Shown piece after piece: positions 17,005 to 26,097 of a stretch of DNA of 64,000 bases; within the stretch, counting starts at the first letter, position 1, and each line of letters starts with the position of its first letter. Below the pieces are notes generated by a model. It searched no databases, was not told the DNA's origin, and was given only the letters and a program-made list of their open reading frames with translations. The DNA is from PALSA-1006 sp041660815 (GTDB taxonomy: Bacteria; Pseudomonadota; Gammaproteobacteria; Burkholderiales; Gallionellaceae): contig JBAZVN010000016.1 in assembly GCA_041660815.1 (NCBI GenBank), forward strand, positions 22,512 through 86,511. Reading direction: 5' to 3'. A program made the translations under genes and the position numbers.

Positions 17005-17937
17005 ATGACTAATTTCGCTTTTGTATTTCCCGGTCAAGGCTCCCAATCACGCGGCATGATGAACGGTTATGCCGATTTTGCGGCCGTGCGTGACACCTTC
17101 ACGGAAGCCTCCGACGTATTAAAACAAGATTTGTGGCAGTTGATTAGCGAAGGCTCTGATGTCGAACTGAACGCGACTGTGAATACCCAACCCCTCATGC
17201 TGACTGCCGGTGTCGCCGTGTATCGTGCCTGGCAATCGCAAAATGGCGCGCAACCCGGCATGATGGCAGGACATAGTTTGGGTGAATATACCGCACTGGT
17301 TGCCGCAGGTGCGCTGAGTTTTGCCGATGCGCTTCCCCTGGTGCGTTATCGCGCCGAATGTATGCAACTGGCGGTGCCGGAAGGCGTGGGCGGTATTGCC
17401 GCAATTTTGGGCTTGGATGATGAAACTGTGCGTGCCGTGTGTGTAGAAGGTGCTCAGGGTGAGGTTCTGGAAGCGGTGAATTTTAATTCCCCCGGCCAAG
17501 TGGTGATGGCCGGTAATCGCACCGCAGTTGAACGCGGTATGGCTTTGGCAAAAACCAAAGGGGCCAAACGCGCCATTATGTTACCCATGAGCGTCCCGTC
17601 GCATTGCAGTTTGTTGAAGGGGGCCGCGGAACAATTGCGCGCCTATCTGCAAAACGTTGCGGTGCAAACTCCGCTAATTCCCGTATTGCATAATGCGGAT
17701 GTTGCTTCATACAACGATGCGGCTGCTATCAAAGACGCTTTGGTAAGGCAGTTGTATTCACCGGTACGCTGGGTAGAAACTGTGCTGGCTTTTGGTAAGC
17801 ACGGTATTACACATAATGTGGAATGCGCGCCCGGCAAAGTATTGGCAGGATTAAATAAACGCATTGATGTCAACCAACAAGCTTTAGCAATCAATGACGG
17901 AGAGGCGTTAAAGACAGCTTTGACTGCACTCGCTTAA
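17005..17937 (+). CDS. fabD: Malonyl-CoA:ACP transacylase
   Basis: Loads malonyl groups from malonyl-CoA onto acyl carrier protein. The 310-residue protein begins FAFVFPGQGSQSRGMM, carries the nucleophile Ser in GHSLGEYTALVAAG and the catalytic His in MSVPSHCSLLKGA near residue 200. It is 35 bases downstream of fabH in the fab cluster. Length and motifs are normal. Confidence 0.95.
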   Translation: MTNFAFVFPGQGSQSRGMMNGYADFAAVRDTFTEASDVLKQDLWQLISEGSDVELNATVNTQPLMLTAGVAVYRAWQSQNGAQPGMMAGHSLGEYTALVAAGALSFADALPLVRYRAECMQLAVPEGVGGIAAILGLDDETVRAVCVEGAQGEVLEAVNFNSPGQVVMAGNRTAVERGMALAKTKGAKRAIMLPMSVPSHCSLLKGAAEQLRAYLQNVAVQTPLIPVLHNADVASYNDAAAIKDALVRQLYSPVRWVETVLAFGKHGITHNVECAPGKVLAGLNKRIDVNQQALAINDGEALKTALTALA

Positions 17938-18000
17938 GATAATTGCAAATATAATCAATAAGCTGCAATACTGATTTAATATTTAACTTTTGAGGTTCGT

Positions 18001-18744
18001 ATGACGCTAACAGGACAAATAGCATTAGTGACAGGCGCATCGCGCGGCATCGGCCAAGCGATTGCTTTGGAATTAGGCAAGCAAGGCGCTACTGTCATTG
18101 GTACCGCAACTAGTGATAATGGAGCTCAAGCAATCAGTAGCTATTTGCAGGCAGCCGGTATTAAAGGCAAAGGTTATGCCTTAAACGTAAACGACCCAGC
18201 GCAGACTGAGCTGGTGCTGGGTGAGTTACGCAAAGAATTCGGCGAGATATCTATTCTGGTAAATAACGCCGGCATCACCAAAGATAATTTATTGGCGCGC
18301 ATGACCGACGAGGAATGGGACGATGTGTTATCCACTAATCTTAAATCGGTATTTCGTTTAAGTCGCGCAGTCTTGCGCGCCATGATGAAAGCACGCAGCG
18401 GCCGCATCATCAATATATCTTCGGTTGTCGGCAGCATGGGCAATCCGGGGCAGGCAAATTATGCAGCCTCCAAGGCGGGAATGGCAGGCTTTTCCAAATC
18501 CCTCGCCCAGGAGATTGGCAGCCGTAATATCACGGTAAATTGTGTGGCGCCCGGCTTTATTGATACCGATATGACTCTTGCATTAGGCGAAGAGCAGCGC
18601 ACAAAATTAGTCGAGCATGTGCCGCTAAAGCGGCTCGGTAAGCCCGAAGATATCGCGGCAAGCGTGGCTTTCTTGGCCGGCCCCGGTGCAGCCTATATCA
18701 CCGGTGTCACCTTGCATGTTAACGGCGGGATGTACATGGAGTAA
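18001..18744 (+). CDS. fabG: 3-oxoacyl-ACP reductase
   Basis: NADPH-dependent short-chain dehydrogenase that reduces 3-oxoacyl-ACP. The 247-residue protein has the cofactor loop TGASRGIG at residues 12-19, NNAGITKDNLL, the catalytic Ser in INISSVVGSMGN and the YAASKAG Tyr/Lys pair. The C-terminus YITGVTLHVNGGMYM is that of housekeeping FabG. A TGAGG lies just before the ATG. It sits between fabD and acpP as expected. Confidence 0.95.
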   Translation: MTLTGQIALVTGASRGIGQAIALELGKQGATVIGTATSDNGAQAISSYLQAAGIKGKGYALNVNDPAQTELVLGELRKEFGEISILVNNAGITKDNLLARMTDEEWDDVLSTNLKSVFRLSRAVLRAMMKARSGRIINISSVVGSMGNPGQANYAASKAGMAGFSKSLAQEIGSRNITVNCVAPGFIDTDMTLALGEEQRTKLVEHVPLKRLGKPEDIAASVAFLAGPGAAYITGVTLHVNGGMYME

Positions 18745-18823
18745 TCAAGCAGTTTGGAAATTGGCGCGAGTTTGGTAGAATGCTCGCGCTGTTTGTTTTT
18801 TTAATTTTATAAGGGAGTACCAA

Positions 18824-19060
18824 ATGTCGAACATCGAACAACGCGTGAAAAAAATCGTAGCTGAGCAACTCGGCGTAAATGAATCCGAAGTCAAGAATGA
18901 ATCTTCATTCGTCAACGACTTGGGTGCCGACTCACTCGATACAGTTGAATTGGTGATGGCGCTGGAAGAAGAATTCGGTTGCGAGATTCCCGATGAAGAC
19001 GCAGAAAAAATCACCTCTGTGCAGCAAGCGATTGACTACGTCAACGCGCATCCAAAATAA
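18824..19060 (+). CDS. acpP: Acyl carrier protein
   Basis: A 78-residue acidic helical carrier. The phosphopantetheine attachment serine lies in the motif GADSLDTVE, and the N-terminus MSNIEQRVKKIVAEQLGV is typical. A GGGAGT ribosome-binding site precedes the ATG. It follows fabG by 79 bases and precedes fabF by a 188-base gap containing a candidate RNA structure. Confidence 0.96.
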   Translation: MSNIEQRVKKIVAEQLGVNESEVKNESSFVNDLGADSLDTVELVMALEEEFGCEIPDEDAEKITSVQQAIDYVNAHPK

Positions 19061-19086
19061 TTTTCAAAGCAAAATAAAACCATAGA

Positions 19087-19178
19087 TACACCCCCTTGAA
19101 TATACAAATGTCTGGGCAGCTCGCTGTCTTGATCAGTTAGTCATTTGTTGCTGGACACAAGATCCTCATCGGGGTGTA
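19087..19178 (+). promoter_or_regulatory. Candidate structured leader between acpP and fabF
   Basis: An eight-base arm TACACCCC (19087-19094) is exactly complementary to GGGGTGTA (19171-19178), enclosing a nested TCTTG/CAAGA pair (19127-19131 and 19158-19162). The outer stem is followed by ATTTTTGG, a short T-run. This could be a weak terminator or attenuator that sets the acpP:fabF ratio, since acyl carrier protein is needed in far larger amounts. Only the complementarity is seen; function is inferred. Confidence 0.35.
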
Positions 19179-19248
19179 ATTTTTGGTAATAGTTCTATGG
19201 GATATTCATCCTGTTTCGTTGTTTCTTTCCAATTGAATGGAGACTAGA

Positions 19249-20481
19249 TTGACTAAACGCAGAGTTGTTGTGACCGGCTTGGGTATTGTTTCGCCTGTAG
19301 GTGTGGGTGTATCCCAAACATGGAAAAATATTGTGGCAGGTCAGTCTGGTATTTCCCGAATTACCCACTTTGATCCCACTGCATTTGCATGCCAAGTAGC
19401 GGGTGAGGTTAAAGACTTTGACGTTACGCAGTTTTTGCCGGCAAAAGATGCGCGACGCATGGATCGCTTTATCCATTTTGGCATGGCAGCCGGAATCGAA
19501 GCTTTTAAAGATTCAGGTCTTGAAGTGACCGAACAAAACGCCGAGCGCATTGGCGTATGTGTCAGCTCCGGCATTGGCGGTTTGCCGATGATCGAAGATA
19601 CCCACAACGATTATCTGGGGGGCGGTCCACGCAAGATATCGCCATTTTTCATTCCCGGCACCATTATCAATATGATTTCCGGCAATCTGTCGATTATGTA
19701 CGGATTGAAGGGGCCCAATTTTGCCGTGGTTTCCGCCTGCACAACCGGCACACACAGCATCGGTGAAGCTGCCCGTATCATCGAATACGGCGATGCGGAT
19801 GTCATGCTGGCGGGCGGTTCTGAAGCCACAATTTCACCGCTGGCCATCGGTGGCTTTGCCTCAGCCAAAGCACTTTCCACGCGCAACGATGATCCCGCCA
19901 CTTCCAGTCGTCCCTGGGACAAAGATCGCGACGGCTTTGTGATGGGTGAGGGCGCCGGCGTATTGGTGCTGGAAGAGTATGAGCACGCCAAAGCGCGCGG
20001 AGCCAAAATTTATGCGGAAGTTGCCGGTTACGGTATGAGCGCCGATGCGTATCACATGACTTCACCGAGTGCGGATGGTCCCAAACGCAGCATGGTGAAT
20101 GCGTTGCGCAACGCAGGAATAACTACCAGCCAGGTGCAATACGTCAATGCGCACGGCACCTCCACCCCGATGGGCGACAAAAATGAAACAGAGGCGATTA
20201 AGTTGGCCTTTGGTGATGACGCCAAAAAATTAGTGGTGAACTCCACCAAGTCAATGACCGGCCATTTGCTGGGCGGCGCTGGCGGTGTGGAATCCTTGTT
20301 CTGCGTGTTGGCGATTCATCATCAGATTTCTCCACCCACGATCAATATATTCGAGCAAGACCCCGAATGTGATCTGGATTATTGTGCCAACACCGCGCGT
20401 GATATGAAAATTGATGTCGCCGTTAACAATAATTTCGGGTTCGGCGGAACCAACGGCTCGCTGGTATTCCGTAAAATCTAG
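19249..20481 (+). CDS. fabF: 3-oxoacyl-ACP synthase II
   Basis: Elongating condensing enzyme of fatty-acid synthesis. The thiolase-fold protein carries the catalytic Cys in VVSACTTGTHSIGEAA and the two His in NAHGTSTPMGD and STKSMTGHLLGGAGG. I place the start at a TTG with GGAG six bases upstream, giving TKRRVVVTGLGIVSP and 410 residues, close to the usual 412. An ATG four codons earlier overlaps the ribosome-binding site and is the alternative. It is followed after 15 bases by pabC. Confidence 0.93.
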   Translation: MTKRRVVVTGLGIVSPVGVGVSQTWKNIVAGQSGISRITHFDPTAFACQVAGEVKDFDVTQFLPAKDARRMDRFIHFGMAAGIEAFKDSGLEVTEQNAERIGVCVSSGIGGLPMIEDTHNDYLGGGPRKISPFFIPGTIINMISGNLSIMYGLKGPNFAVVSACTTGTHSIGEAARIIEYGDADVMLAGGSEATISPLAIGGFASAKALSTRNDDPATSSRPWDKDRDGFVMGEGAGVLVLEEYEHAKARGAKIYAEVAGYGMSADAYHMTSPSADGPKRSMVNALRNAGITTSQVQYVNAHGTSTPMGDKNETEAIKLAFGDDAKKLVVNSTKSMTGHLLGGAGGVESLFCVLAIHHQISPPTINIFEQDPECDLDYCANTARDMKIDVAVNNNFGFGGTNGSLVFRKI

Positions 20482-20496
20482 GTTTGATACGTCGCC

Positions 20497-21312
20497 GTGA
20501 CTACGCTGATCAACGGAAGTCCGAGTGACACGATTAGCGTCACTGATCGTGGCCTTCTCTACGGCGACGGTGTATTTAGAACCTTTGCGCTAAAAAATAT
20601 CCTTATTAATCAATGGCATAGGCATTATGCCAAGCTGGTGCATGATTGTCACGCAATCAACCTGCCTTGCCCGTCAGGCTCACTGCTACAGTCGGAAATT
20701 GCCAGTCTCACGCAAAACACCCCGTCAGCCGCAATTAAAATCACCATCACGCGGGGTATGTCACAACGCGGCTATACTCCTGCCGCGTCTCCCCAGGTCA
20801 CCCGAATCATCAGCGTCAGCCCGCTCCCCGACTATCCTGAGTTATTTTACCAGGCGGGCGTGCGCGTGCATCTGTGCCAATTGCGTCTGGGGCATCAGCC
20901 ACGCCTAGCCGGAATTAAGCATTTAAATCGTTTGGAAAATGTCATGGCCGCCGCAGAATGGAGCGATCCGGATATTGCCGAAGGAATCTTGCTGGATCAA
21001 TCCGGCAACGTCATTGAAGGGGTACGCAGCAATCTATTTATGCTTAAACAGGGTGTATTATTTACGCCCGATCTTACCCAATGCGGTGTTGCGGGCGTGC
21101 AACGAGAACGAATTATTGCCTGGGCAGAACAGCAAGGAATCGTGTGTAAAATTCAAGAAATTAGCCTTGAGCAACTTCAGCAAGCAGAAGAAATATTTCT
21201 GGTGAACAGCATCATCGGCTTGTGGCCGGTACGTGAAATGCCGGGGTATCAATGCAACTATCACCCCATGGCACATGCAATCAAGGCTTGGCTGGACAAT
21301 GAGATCCTTTAA
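20497..21312 (+). CDS. pabC: Aminodeoxychorismate lyase
   Basis: Fold-type IV PLP enzyme that releases pyruvate from 4-amino-4-deoxychorismate to give p-aminobenzoate for folate. The 271-residue protein begins at a GTG and has the family start SVTDRGLLYGDGVFRTF. The PLP lysine lies in LAGIKHLNRLENVMAA, and a conserved SNLFMLKQGVLFTPDL segment follows. Its place between fabF and mltG is standard for proteobacteria. Its end overlaps the start of mltG by 14 bases. Confidence 0.92.
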   Translation: MTTLINGSPSDTISVTDRGLLYGDGVFRTFALKNILINQWHRHYAKLVHDCHAINLPCPSGSLLQSEIASLTQNTPSAAIKITITRGMSQRGYTPAASPQVTRIISVSPLPDYPELFYQAGVRVHLCQLRLGHQPRLAGIKHLNRLENVMAAAEWSDPDIAEGILLDQSGNVIEGVRSNLFMLKQGVLFTPDLTQCGVAGVQRERIIAWAEQQGIVCKIQEISLEQLQQAEEIFLVNSIIGLWPVREMPGYQCNYHPMAHAIKAWLDNEIL

Positions 21313-22285
21313 AAATTTATTGTTCTGGCTTTTTATCCTCGCGGTGTCAGGCATCGGCTTGGCCGGATATTACGCGCTACACCAGCTCCCCATTAGCCCC
21401 TTGCCGTTTGATTTTGAGCTCAAACAAGGCAGCAGCCTGAAGAGTGCCGCTCGCCAAATGCAACACGCCGGGGTGATAAAACATGACTGGATGTTTGTTT
21501 TATTGGCGCGCAGTCTGGGCAAAGCCAAGCATATCAAGCCGGGCAATTACCAGCTGGATACGCCGCTTAATCCACTGCAATTGCTCAACATTATTAGTCA
21601 GGGCAGAGTCGAGCAAACCGAAATAACCATTATCGAGGGTACTGCATTCAAGCAGCTGCGTGCGGCATTAAATGCCAATTCGTCGATCCGGCATGACTCG
21701 CTCAAATTATCCGAGGCGGAAATATTGCAGCGCATCGGTGCGACCGAGCAATTCGCTGAAGGCTTGTTTTTCCCCGATACCTATAATTTAGGGACGGGGA
21801 GCAGTGATCTTGCCGTTCTGAAACGTGCCTATCAACTTATGCAGCGCAATTTGCAGCAAAGCTGGAAAAATCGTGACGCAAACCTGCCGCTGGAAACCCC
21901 CTATCAAGCATTAATTTTGGCGTCTATCGTCGAAAAGGAAACCGGCAAAGCGGGTGATCGTCCCATGATTGCATCGGTCTTCATAAACCGTTTAAAAATT
22001 AATATGCCGTTGCAAACCGACCCGACGGTAATTTATGGGCTGGGCGATAGATTTGACGGCAATTTGCGCAAAATTGATTTACTAACCGACTCTTCGCATA
22101 ACACCTATACACGGCCAGGCCTTCCACCCACGCCCATTGCTTTTCCGGGTTTAGCCGCACTGCAAGCCACGCTACATCCGGCAAACTCAAAAGCGCTGTA
22201 CTTTGTGGCCAAAGGCGACGGAAGCTCATATTTCTCCAGTAACTTAAACGAACATATTAATGCGGTTAACAAATATCAAAAATGA
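21299..22285 (+). CDS. mltG: Endolytic murein transglycosylase MltG
   Basis: Inner-membrane lytic transglycosylase (YceG family) that cuts nascent glycan strands and so ends their growth. A single N-terminal membrane helix (FKNLLFWLFILAVSGIGLAG) is followed by a LysM-like domain and the catalytic domain. The catalytic Glu lies in LASIVEKETGKAGDRPM, then FINRLKINMPLQTDPTVIYGLG and the YTRPGLPPTPIAFPG substrate loop. The chosen ATG lies inside the end of pabC and gives 328 residues. The stop overlaps tmk. Confidence 0.93.
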   Translation: MRSFKNLLFWLFILAVSGIGLAGYYALHQLPISPLPFDFELKQGSSLKSAARQMQHAGVIKHDWMFVLLARSLGKAKHIKPGNYQLDTPLNPLQLLNIISQGRVEQTEITIIEGTAFKQLRAALNANSSIRHDSLKLSEAEILQRIGATEQFAEGLFFPDTYNLGTGSSDLAVLKRAYQLMQRNLQQSWKNRDANLPLETPYQALILASIVEKETGKAGDRPMIASVFINRLKINMPLQTDPTVIYGLGDRFDGNLRKIDLLTDSSHNTYTRPGLPPTPIAFPGLAALQATLHPANSKALYFVAKGDGSSYFSSNLNEHINAVNKYQK

Positions 22286-22890
22286 CAAAAGCTAAATTTA
22301 TTACCTTTGAAGGTGTCGATGGCGCGGGTAAAAGTACCCATTTGGACTGGTTTGCCAATGCCTTACAGCAACGCGGCATTGATCTGTTGGTCACGCGTGA
22401 GCCGGGCGGCACCCCGTTGGGAGAACGTCTGCGTGAATTACTATTACACCATCCCATGCACGCGGAAACCGAGACGCTGCTGATGTTTGCCGCGCGCCGC
22501 GAGCATGTAGAGCAAGTCATTCGTCCGGCACTCAAGCGCGGAACTTGGGTCATCTCCGACCGCTTTAGCGATGCCAGTTTTGCCTATCAGGGCGGGGGGC
22601 GTGGCGTGGCACTCGACAAACTGGAACAGTTGGAACAATGGGTGCACGCTGACTTGCAACCCGATCTGACATTGCTATTTGACATTCCCATTGAAGTGGC
22701 GCGCCAACGCTTGGCAAATAATGTTTCTCTGGATCGTTTTGAGCAGGAGCAAGGCCAGTTTTTTGAAAAAGTACGCCAAGCTTATCTGGCGCGGACTCAG
22801 AAAAATCCGTCCAGATTTGCCATTATTCGTGCAGAAAATAGCCGGGCGGACGTGCAGAATAATCTAGAACACATCATTTCGACATTGTGA
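22282..22890 (+). CDS. tmk: Thymidylate kinase
   Basis: Phosphorylates dTMP to dTDP with ATP. The P-loop FEGVDGAGKST is at residues 8-18, the DRx substrate motif is WVISDRFSDASFAYQGGGRG, and the lid region follows. At 202 residues it has the usual length. ATGA overlap with mltG indicates coupling. A 145-base gap follows before holB. Confidence 0.94.
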   Translation: MTKAKFITFEGVDGAGKSTHLDWFANALQQRGIDLLVTREPGGTPLGERLRELLLHHPMHAETETLLMFAARREHVEQVIRPALKRGTWVISDRFSDASFAYQGGGRGVALDKLEQLEQWVHADLQPDLTLLFDIPIEVARQRLANNVSLDRFEQEQGQFFEKVRQAYLARTQKNPSRFAIIRAENSRADVQNNLEHIISTL

Positions 22891-23035
22891 AAGGTGCCGC
22901 TAAAAATCCAATTTTCGACGCTAGGCAAAGCGCGAACAAAAAATTAGGACGCAGCATATGCATGATATGTAAGGAGTAATTTTTTGTGAGCAACGCAGCA
23001 TCGCGAAGTAAATTTAATTTTTAGAGGTACCTGAA

Positions 23036-24058
23036 ATGAAAAATACTTACCCCTGGTTGGAGAGCGCCTGGCAAAGCTTGCAAGGACTTAGAGCGCGTTT
23101 ACCGAATGCAATACTGATCAAAGGTGCGCAGGGAATTGGCAAGTTTGATATGGCCGTCAGCTTTGCGCAATCCATCCTCTGTGAAGCTCCCCTGGCCTCG
23201 GGGTTGCCCTGCAAACAGTGTGATTCTTGCCGCTGGTTTGAACAGGGCACTCATCCCGATTACCGTCTGGTGCAACCCGATGCCATTACGAGTGCAGAAG
23301 AGGGCAGTGAAACAGCAGAGGAAACTGTAAAAAAGAGCGGAAAAAAACCTTCACGTGAAATCGGTGTTGAACAAATTCGTGCGTTGAGCAATTTCTCGAA
23401 TCTATCTTCGCACCGCGGCGGTTATCGCATTGTGCTAATTCATCCCGCCGAAACCATGAATAGCAACTCAGCCAATGCTTTGCTCAAAACACTCGAAGAG
23501 CCGACAGCTAACTTGTTGTTTATATTGATAACTCATAAACCGCAACAATTGCTCCCCACGATATTAAGTCGTTGCCTGAGTTTAACGGTCAATACGCCGG
23601 ATCAAGCCGCGGGAATAAGTTGGCTAAAAGCGCAAGGATTGCCCAATCCCGAACAAGCACTGGCACGCAGCGGGTTTGCGCCGTTGCAAGCTTTGCGTAA
23701 CGAGGAAGAGGGCGACAACTCGGAAGATATCAACGTGTTGCTGGCAGCCATCCAACGTCCCGCCCAATTTGATGCCTTGGACTTGGCCGAAAAGCTACAG
23801 CGTTCCGCACCCGGTCAAGTCGTCAATTGCCTGCAGCAATGGTGCTATGACTTGGCAAGCGTCAAGTTGACCGGTAGCGTGCGCTATTTTCCCGCGCAAA
23901 AAGAGACGCTAACCCGACTTTCCGGCAACATTTCCTCGATGCGTTTATTGCACTATCAAAAGGACTTGTTGGAAGCCAAGCGTGCCGCCTTTCATCCGCT
24001 CAATCCCAAGCTGCAATTTGAAGCGATCTTGTTATCTTATCGTCAGATTTTCCCTTGA
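23036..24058 (+). CDS. holB: DNA polymerase III subunit delta'
   Basis: Clamp-loader subunit with an AAA+ fold. The P-loop is degenerate (IKGAQGIGKFDMA), as in delta' proteins that do not hydrolyse ATP. Zinc-finger cysteines follow as CEAPLASGLPCKQCDSC, and the sensor region with an SRC motif (ILSRCLSL) is seen. Between residues about 85 and 105 there is an unusual acidic/basic insertion (EEGSETAEETVKKSGKKPSR). The 340-residue length is normal. The tatD-like gene starts six bases after its stop. Confidence 0.9.
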   Translation: MKNTYPWLESAWQSLQGLRARLPNAILIKGAQGIGKFDMAVSFAQSILCEAPLASGLPCKQCDSCRWFEQGTHPDYRLVQPDAITSAEEGSETAEETVKKSGKKPSREIGVEQIRALSNFSNLSSHRGGYRIVLIHPAETMNSNSANALLKTLEEPTANLLFILITHKPQQLLPTILSRCLSLTVNTPDQAAGISWLKAQGLPNPEQALARSGFAPLQALRNEEEGDNSEDINVLLAAIQRPAQFDALDLAEKLQRSAPGQVVNCLQQWCYDLASVKLTGSVRYFPAQKETLTRLSGNISSMRLLHYQKDLLEAKRAAFHPLNPKLQFEAILLSYRQIFP

Positions 24059-24064
24059 GTACCT

Positions 24065-24829
24065 ATGTTTATTGACTCGCATTGCCACCTTAACTTCCCG
24101 GAACTCGCAGAAAATATTGATGAATTACTCGCCAATATGGCAAGCAATAAGGTCACACACGCCTTATGTGTTTCGGTGGATCTGAGCAAGTTTTCACAAA
24201 TTATCGACCTCGTTGCGCCGCATGACAATCTCTATGCCTCCGTCGGCGTTCATCCGGACTATGAATTAATAGATGAATGTAATCAAGAAGATATAATAAG
24301 GCTCGCGGCACACCCCAAGGTGATTGCAATAGGTGAAACCGGCTTGGATTACTATCGTTTACAGGGGGATTTGGAGTGGCAGCGGGAGCGGTTTCGCGTA
24401 CACATTCGCGCCGCCCGCGAGTGCAAAAAGCCCTTGATCATTCATACGCGCTCAGCTGCACCTGACACCTTAAAAATTATGCAGCAAGAAAACGCCAGCG
24501 AAGTGGGTGGCGTGATGCATTGCTTTACCGAAAATCTTGAAGTGGCTCAAGCCGCGATTGAAATGGGATTCTATATTTCCTTTTCGGGCATCATTACTTT
24601 TAAAAATGCCCTGCAAATTAAACACGTTGCTGCCGCTATTCCGCTGGAAAGAATACTCATTGAGACCGATTCACCCTATTTGGCCCCGGTTCCCTTTCGC
24701 GGCAAACTCAACCAACCCGCTTACGTTAAACATGTCGCCGAAGAAATCGCAAAGTTGCGCGGCATTACCGCTGAAGAAGTAGGGCAGACAAGCAGTGATA
24801 ATTTTAAGCGATTGTTTAAATTGCACTAA
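24065..24829 (+). CDS. TatD-family metal-dependent hydrolase (YcfH type)
   Basis: TIM-barrel metallo-hydrolase of 254 residues related to TatD DNase. Metal ligands are visible in FIDSHCHL (two His), GETGLDYY (Glu), IIHTRSAA (His), MHCFTE (His) and ETDSPYLAP (Asp). Family members act as 3'-5' DNA exonucleases or as D-aminoacyl-tRNA/DNA repair enzymes; the physiological role of the YcfH branch is unclear. It ends the mltG-tmk-holB-tatD run and converges on a leftward YkgJ gene. Confidence 0.88.
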   Translation: MFIDSHCHLNFPELAENIDELLANMASNKVTHALCVSVDLSKFSQIIDLVAPHDNLYASVGVHPDYELIDECNQEDIIRLAAHPKVIAIGETGLDYYRLQGDLEWQRERFRVHIRAARECKKPLIIHTRSAAPDTLKIMQQENASEVGGVMHCFTENLEVAQAAIEMGFYISFSGIITFKNALQIKHVAAAIPLERILIETDSPYLAPVPFRGKLNQPAYVKHVAEEIAKLRGITAEEVGQTSSDNFKRLFKLH

Positions 24830-24899
24830 TTAACGCCGCGATTGCGTATAGAAATTAAGAAATTTTCTATATATCCGATTGTGAAAACAACTACTCGAT

Positions 24900-25253
24900 C
24901 TACAGCAAAACTTGACGGGTCTCAGAAAAATAGCGATAAATCCCGGCTTCAATTTGTGGGTCAATCATCTCATCCGGCCGCAACCCGTGCGGGCAGGCGA
25001 GTTGCGGTGAGGTGCCAAACAGGCGGCATATCAGCGGGCGTTCCGCATAAACTTCGCATCCATTTTTTCCGAGATAAGGGCAGTTCAGCTCAGCAAGGGC
25101 AGCCTCATGTTCCACCAAACTTTTTTCCGGCAGTCGCGCAATTTCTTCAGGAGAAGTTGTCACCGGCCCGCAGCAGTCGTGGCACCCGGGTAGACAGGCG
25201 AAGGCGGGAATATGCCTTCTGAAAAAACGGATTTTCTGATTATTGAGGGTCAT
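24900..25253 (-). CDS. YkgJ-family cysteine-cluster protein
   Basis: A 117-residue protein with the CxxCxxCC-type cluster of the YkgJ/UPF0153 family: CLPGCHDCCG near residue 18, then CPYLGKNGCEVYAERPLICRLFGTSP and a last Cys in LACPHG. Such proteins bind zinc or an iron-sulfur cluster. The function is not established. Its start lies 14 bases inside the end of the polyamine-synthase-like gene, so it is the last gene of the hydrogenase-4-like operon, which makes a role in that complex worth considering. Confidence 0.8.
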   Translation of the reverse strand: MTLNNQKIRFFRRHIPAFACLPGCHDCCGPVTTSPEEIARLPEKSLVEHEAALAELNCPYLGKNGCEVYAERPLICRLFGTSPQLACPHGLRPDEMIDPQIEAGIYRYFSETRQVLL

Positions 25254-26097
25254 TTAAAACAGAGTTTGAAACTGCTTGGCTTGGCAAGTTAACAATCATT
25301 TTGTGCGACTTTGCGTGGAAGTTCAGGGAATGTGATGCGCTCAAAATTTCCGCATGCTGCTGAATAGTCTGGTGTGACGGAGGGAAATTAGCCTGTTTCA
25401 CGGCAAATACAATTTTATTCAAACTATCGTCCGCTTCAAGCACGACCACGCGATTAGCAAAACTTTGTTGAATGCGCGTTAAATACTCGCTATACAGCAA
25501 ATTGCTACCCCATAAATTCACCACCAAAATACCGTCGTCAGCCAGCGATGCAAAACAACGGTCATAAAATTTTTGGCTGCCGAGCTGGGAGGGCATGCCG
25601 CCGGCATCGAAGCCGTCCACCATTAACACCTCTAATTTATTGTTTTTGTTTGAAATATATTCCGCACCGTCGCCAACTAGAATTTTAAAGCGCGCATCGT
25701 CGGGCGGAATCGCAAATTCACTGCGCAGCGCAATCACTTCGGGGTTGATTTCAACCACGGTAATGTCAGTCGTCGGCAAATAGCGGTAACAATATTTGGC
25801 GAGGGAACCGCCGCCCAATCCGATCATGGTGATATGCCTGGGCTGGGGATTAAGCAATAAAAAGCTCATCATGGCGCGCGTGTAAGTCAAAATCAATTCA
25901 TCCGGTCGCTCAATATCCATCTCGCTTTGCACAGATAAGCGGTCAAAATGTAAGGCGAGAATTCCCTCGCGCTCTTCCAAATAGGGCTTCTCATTTTTTA
26001 TGGTTTTTGGGGGACGGGCTTTTTGCAGCAGCAATTGCGCAAATTTCCGGTGCAGTGCTTTTGCCAAATGCGCGATTGGATTATTTTTGCTTGACAT
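25240..26097 (-). CDS. Spermidine/spermine synthase-like methyltransferase-fold protein
   Basis: Rossmann-fold protein of 285 residues in the polyamine synthase superfamily. The nucleotide-binding loop is MIGLGGGSLAKY, followed by the acidic DITVVEINPEVI. The active-site Asp region reads VLMVDGFDAGGMPSQLG. The usual N-terminal beta-domain is short. I set the start at the ATG overlapping the HyfI-like gene by 17 bases; an upstream in-frame start would add 52 basic residues lying within that gene. Members include true SpeE enzymes and many proteins of unknown substrate. The overlap on both sides ties it to the hydrogenase-4-like operon rather than to polyamine genes, none of which are nearby. 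Confidence 0.78.
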   Translation of the reverse strand: MSSKNNPIAHLAKALHRKFAQLLLQKARPPKTIKNEKPYLEEREGILALHFDRLSVQSEMDIERPDELILTYTRAMMSFLLLNPQPRHITMIGLGGGSLAKYCYRYLPTTDITVVEINPEVIALRSEFAIPPDDARFKILVGDGAEYISNKNNKLEVLMVDGFDAGGMPSQLGSQKFYDRCFASLADDGILVVNLWGSNLLYSEYLTRIQQSFANRVVVLEADDSLNKIVFAVKQANFPPSHQTIQQHAEILSASHSLNFHAKSHKMIVNLPSQAVSNSVLNDPQ

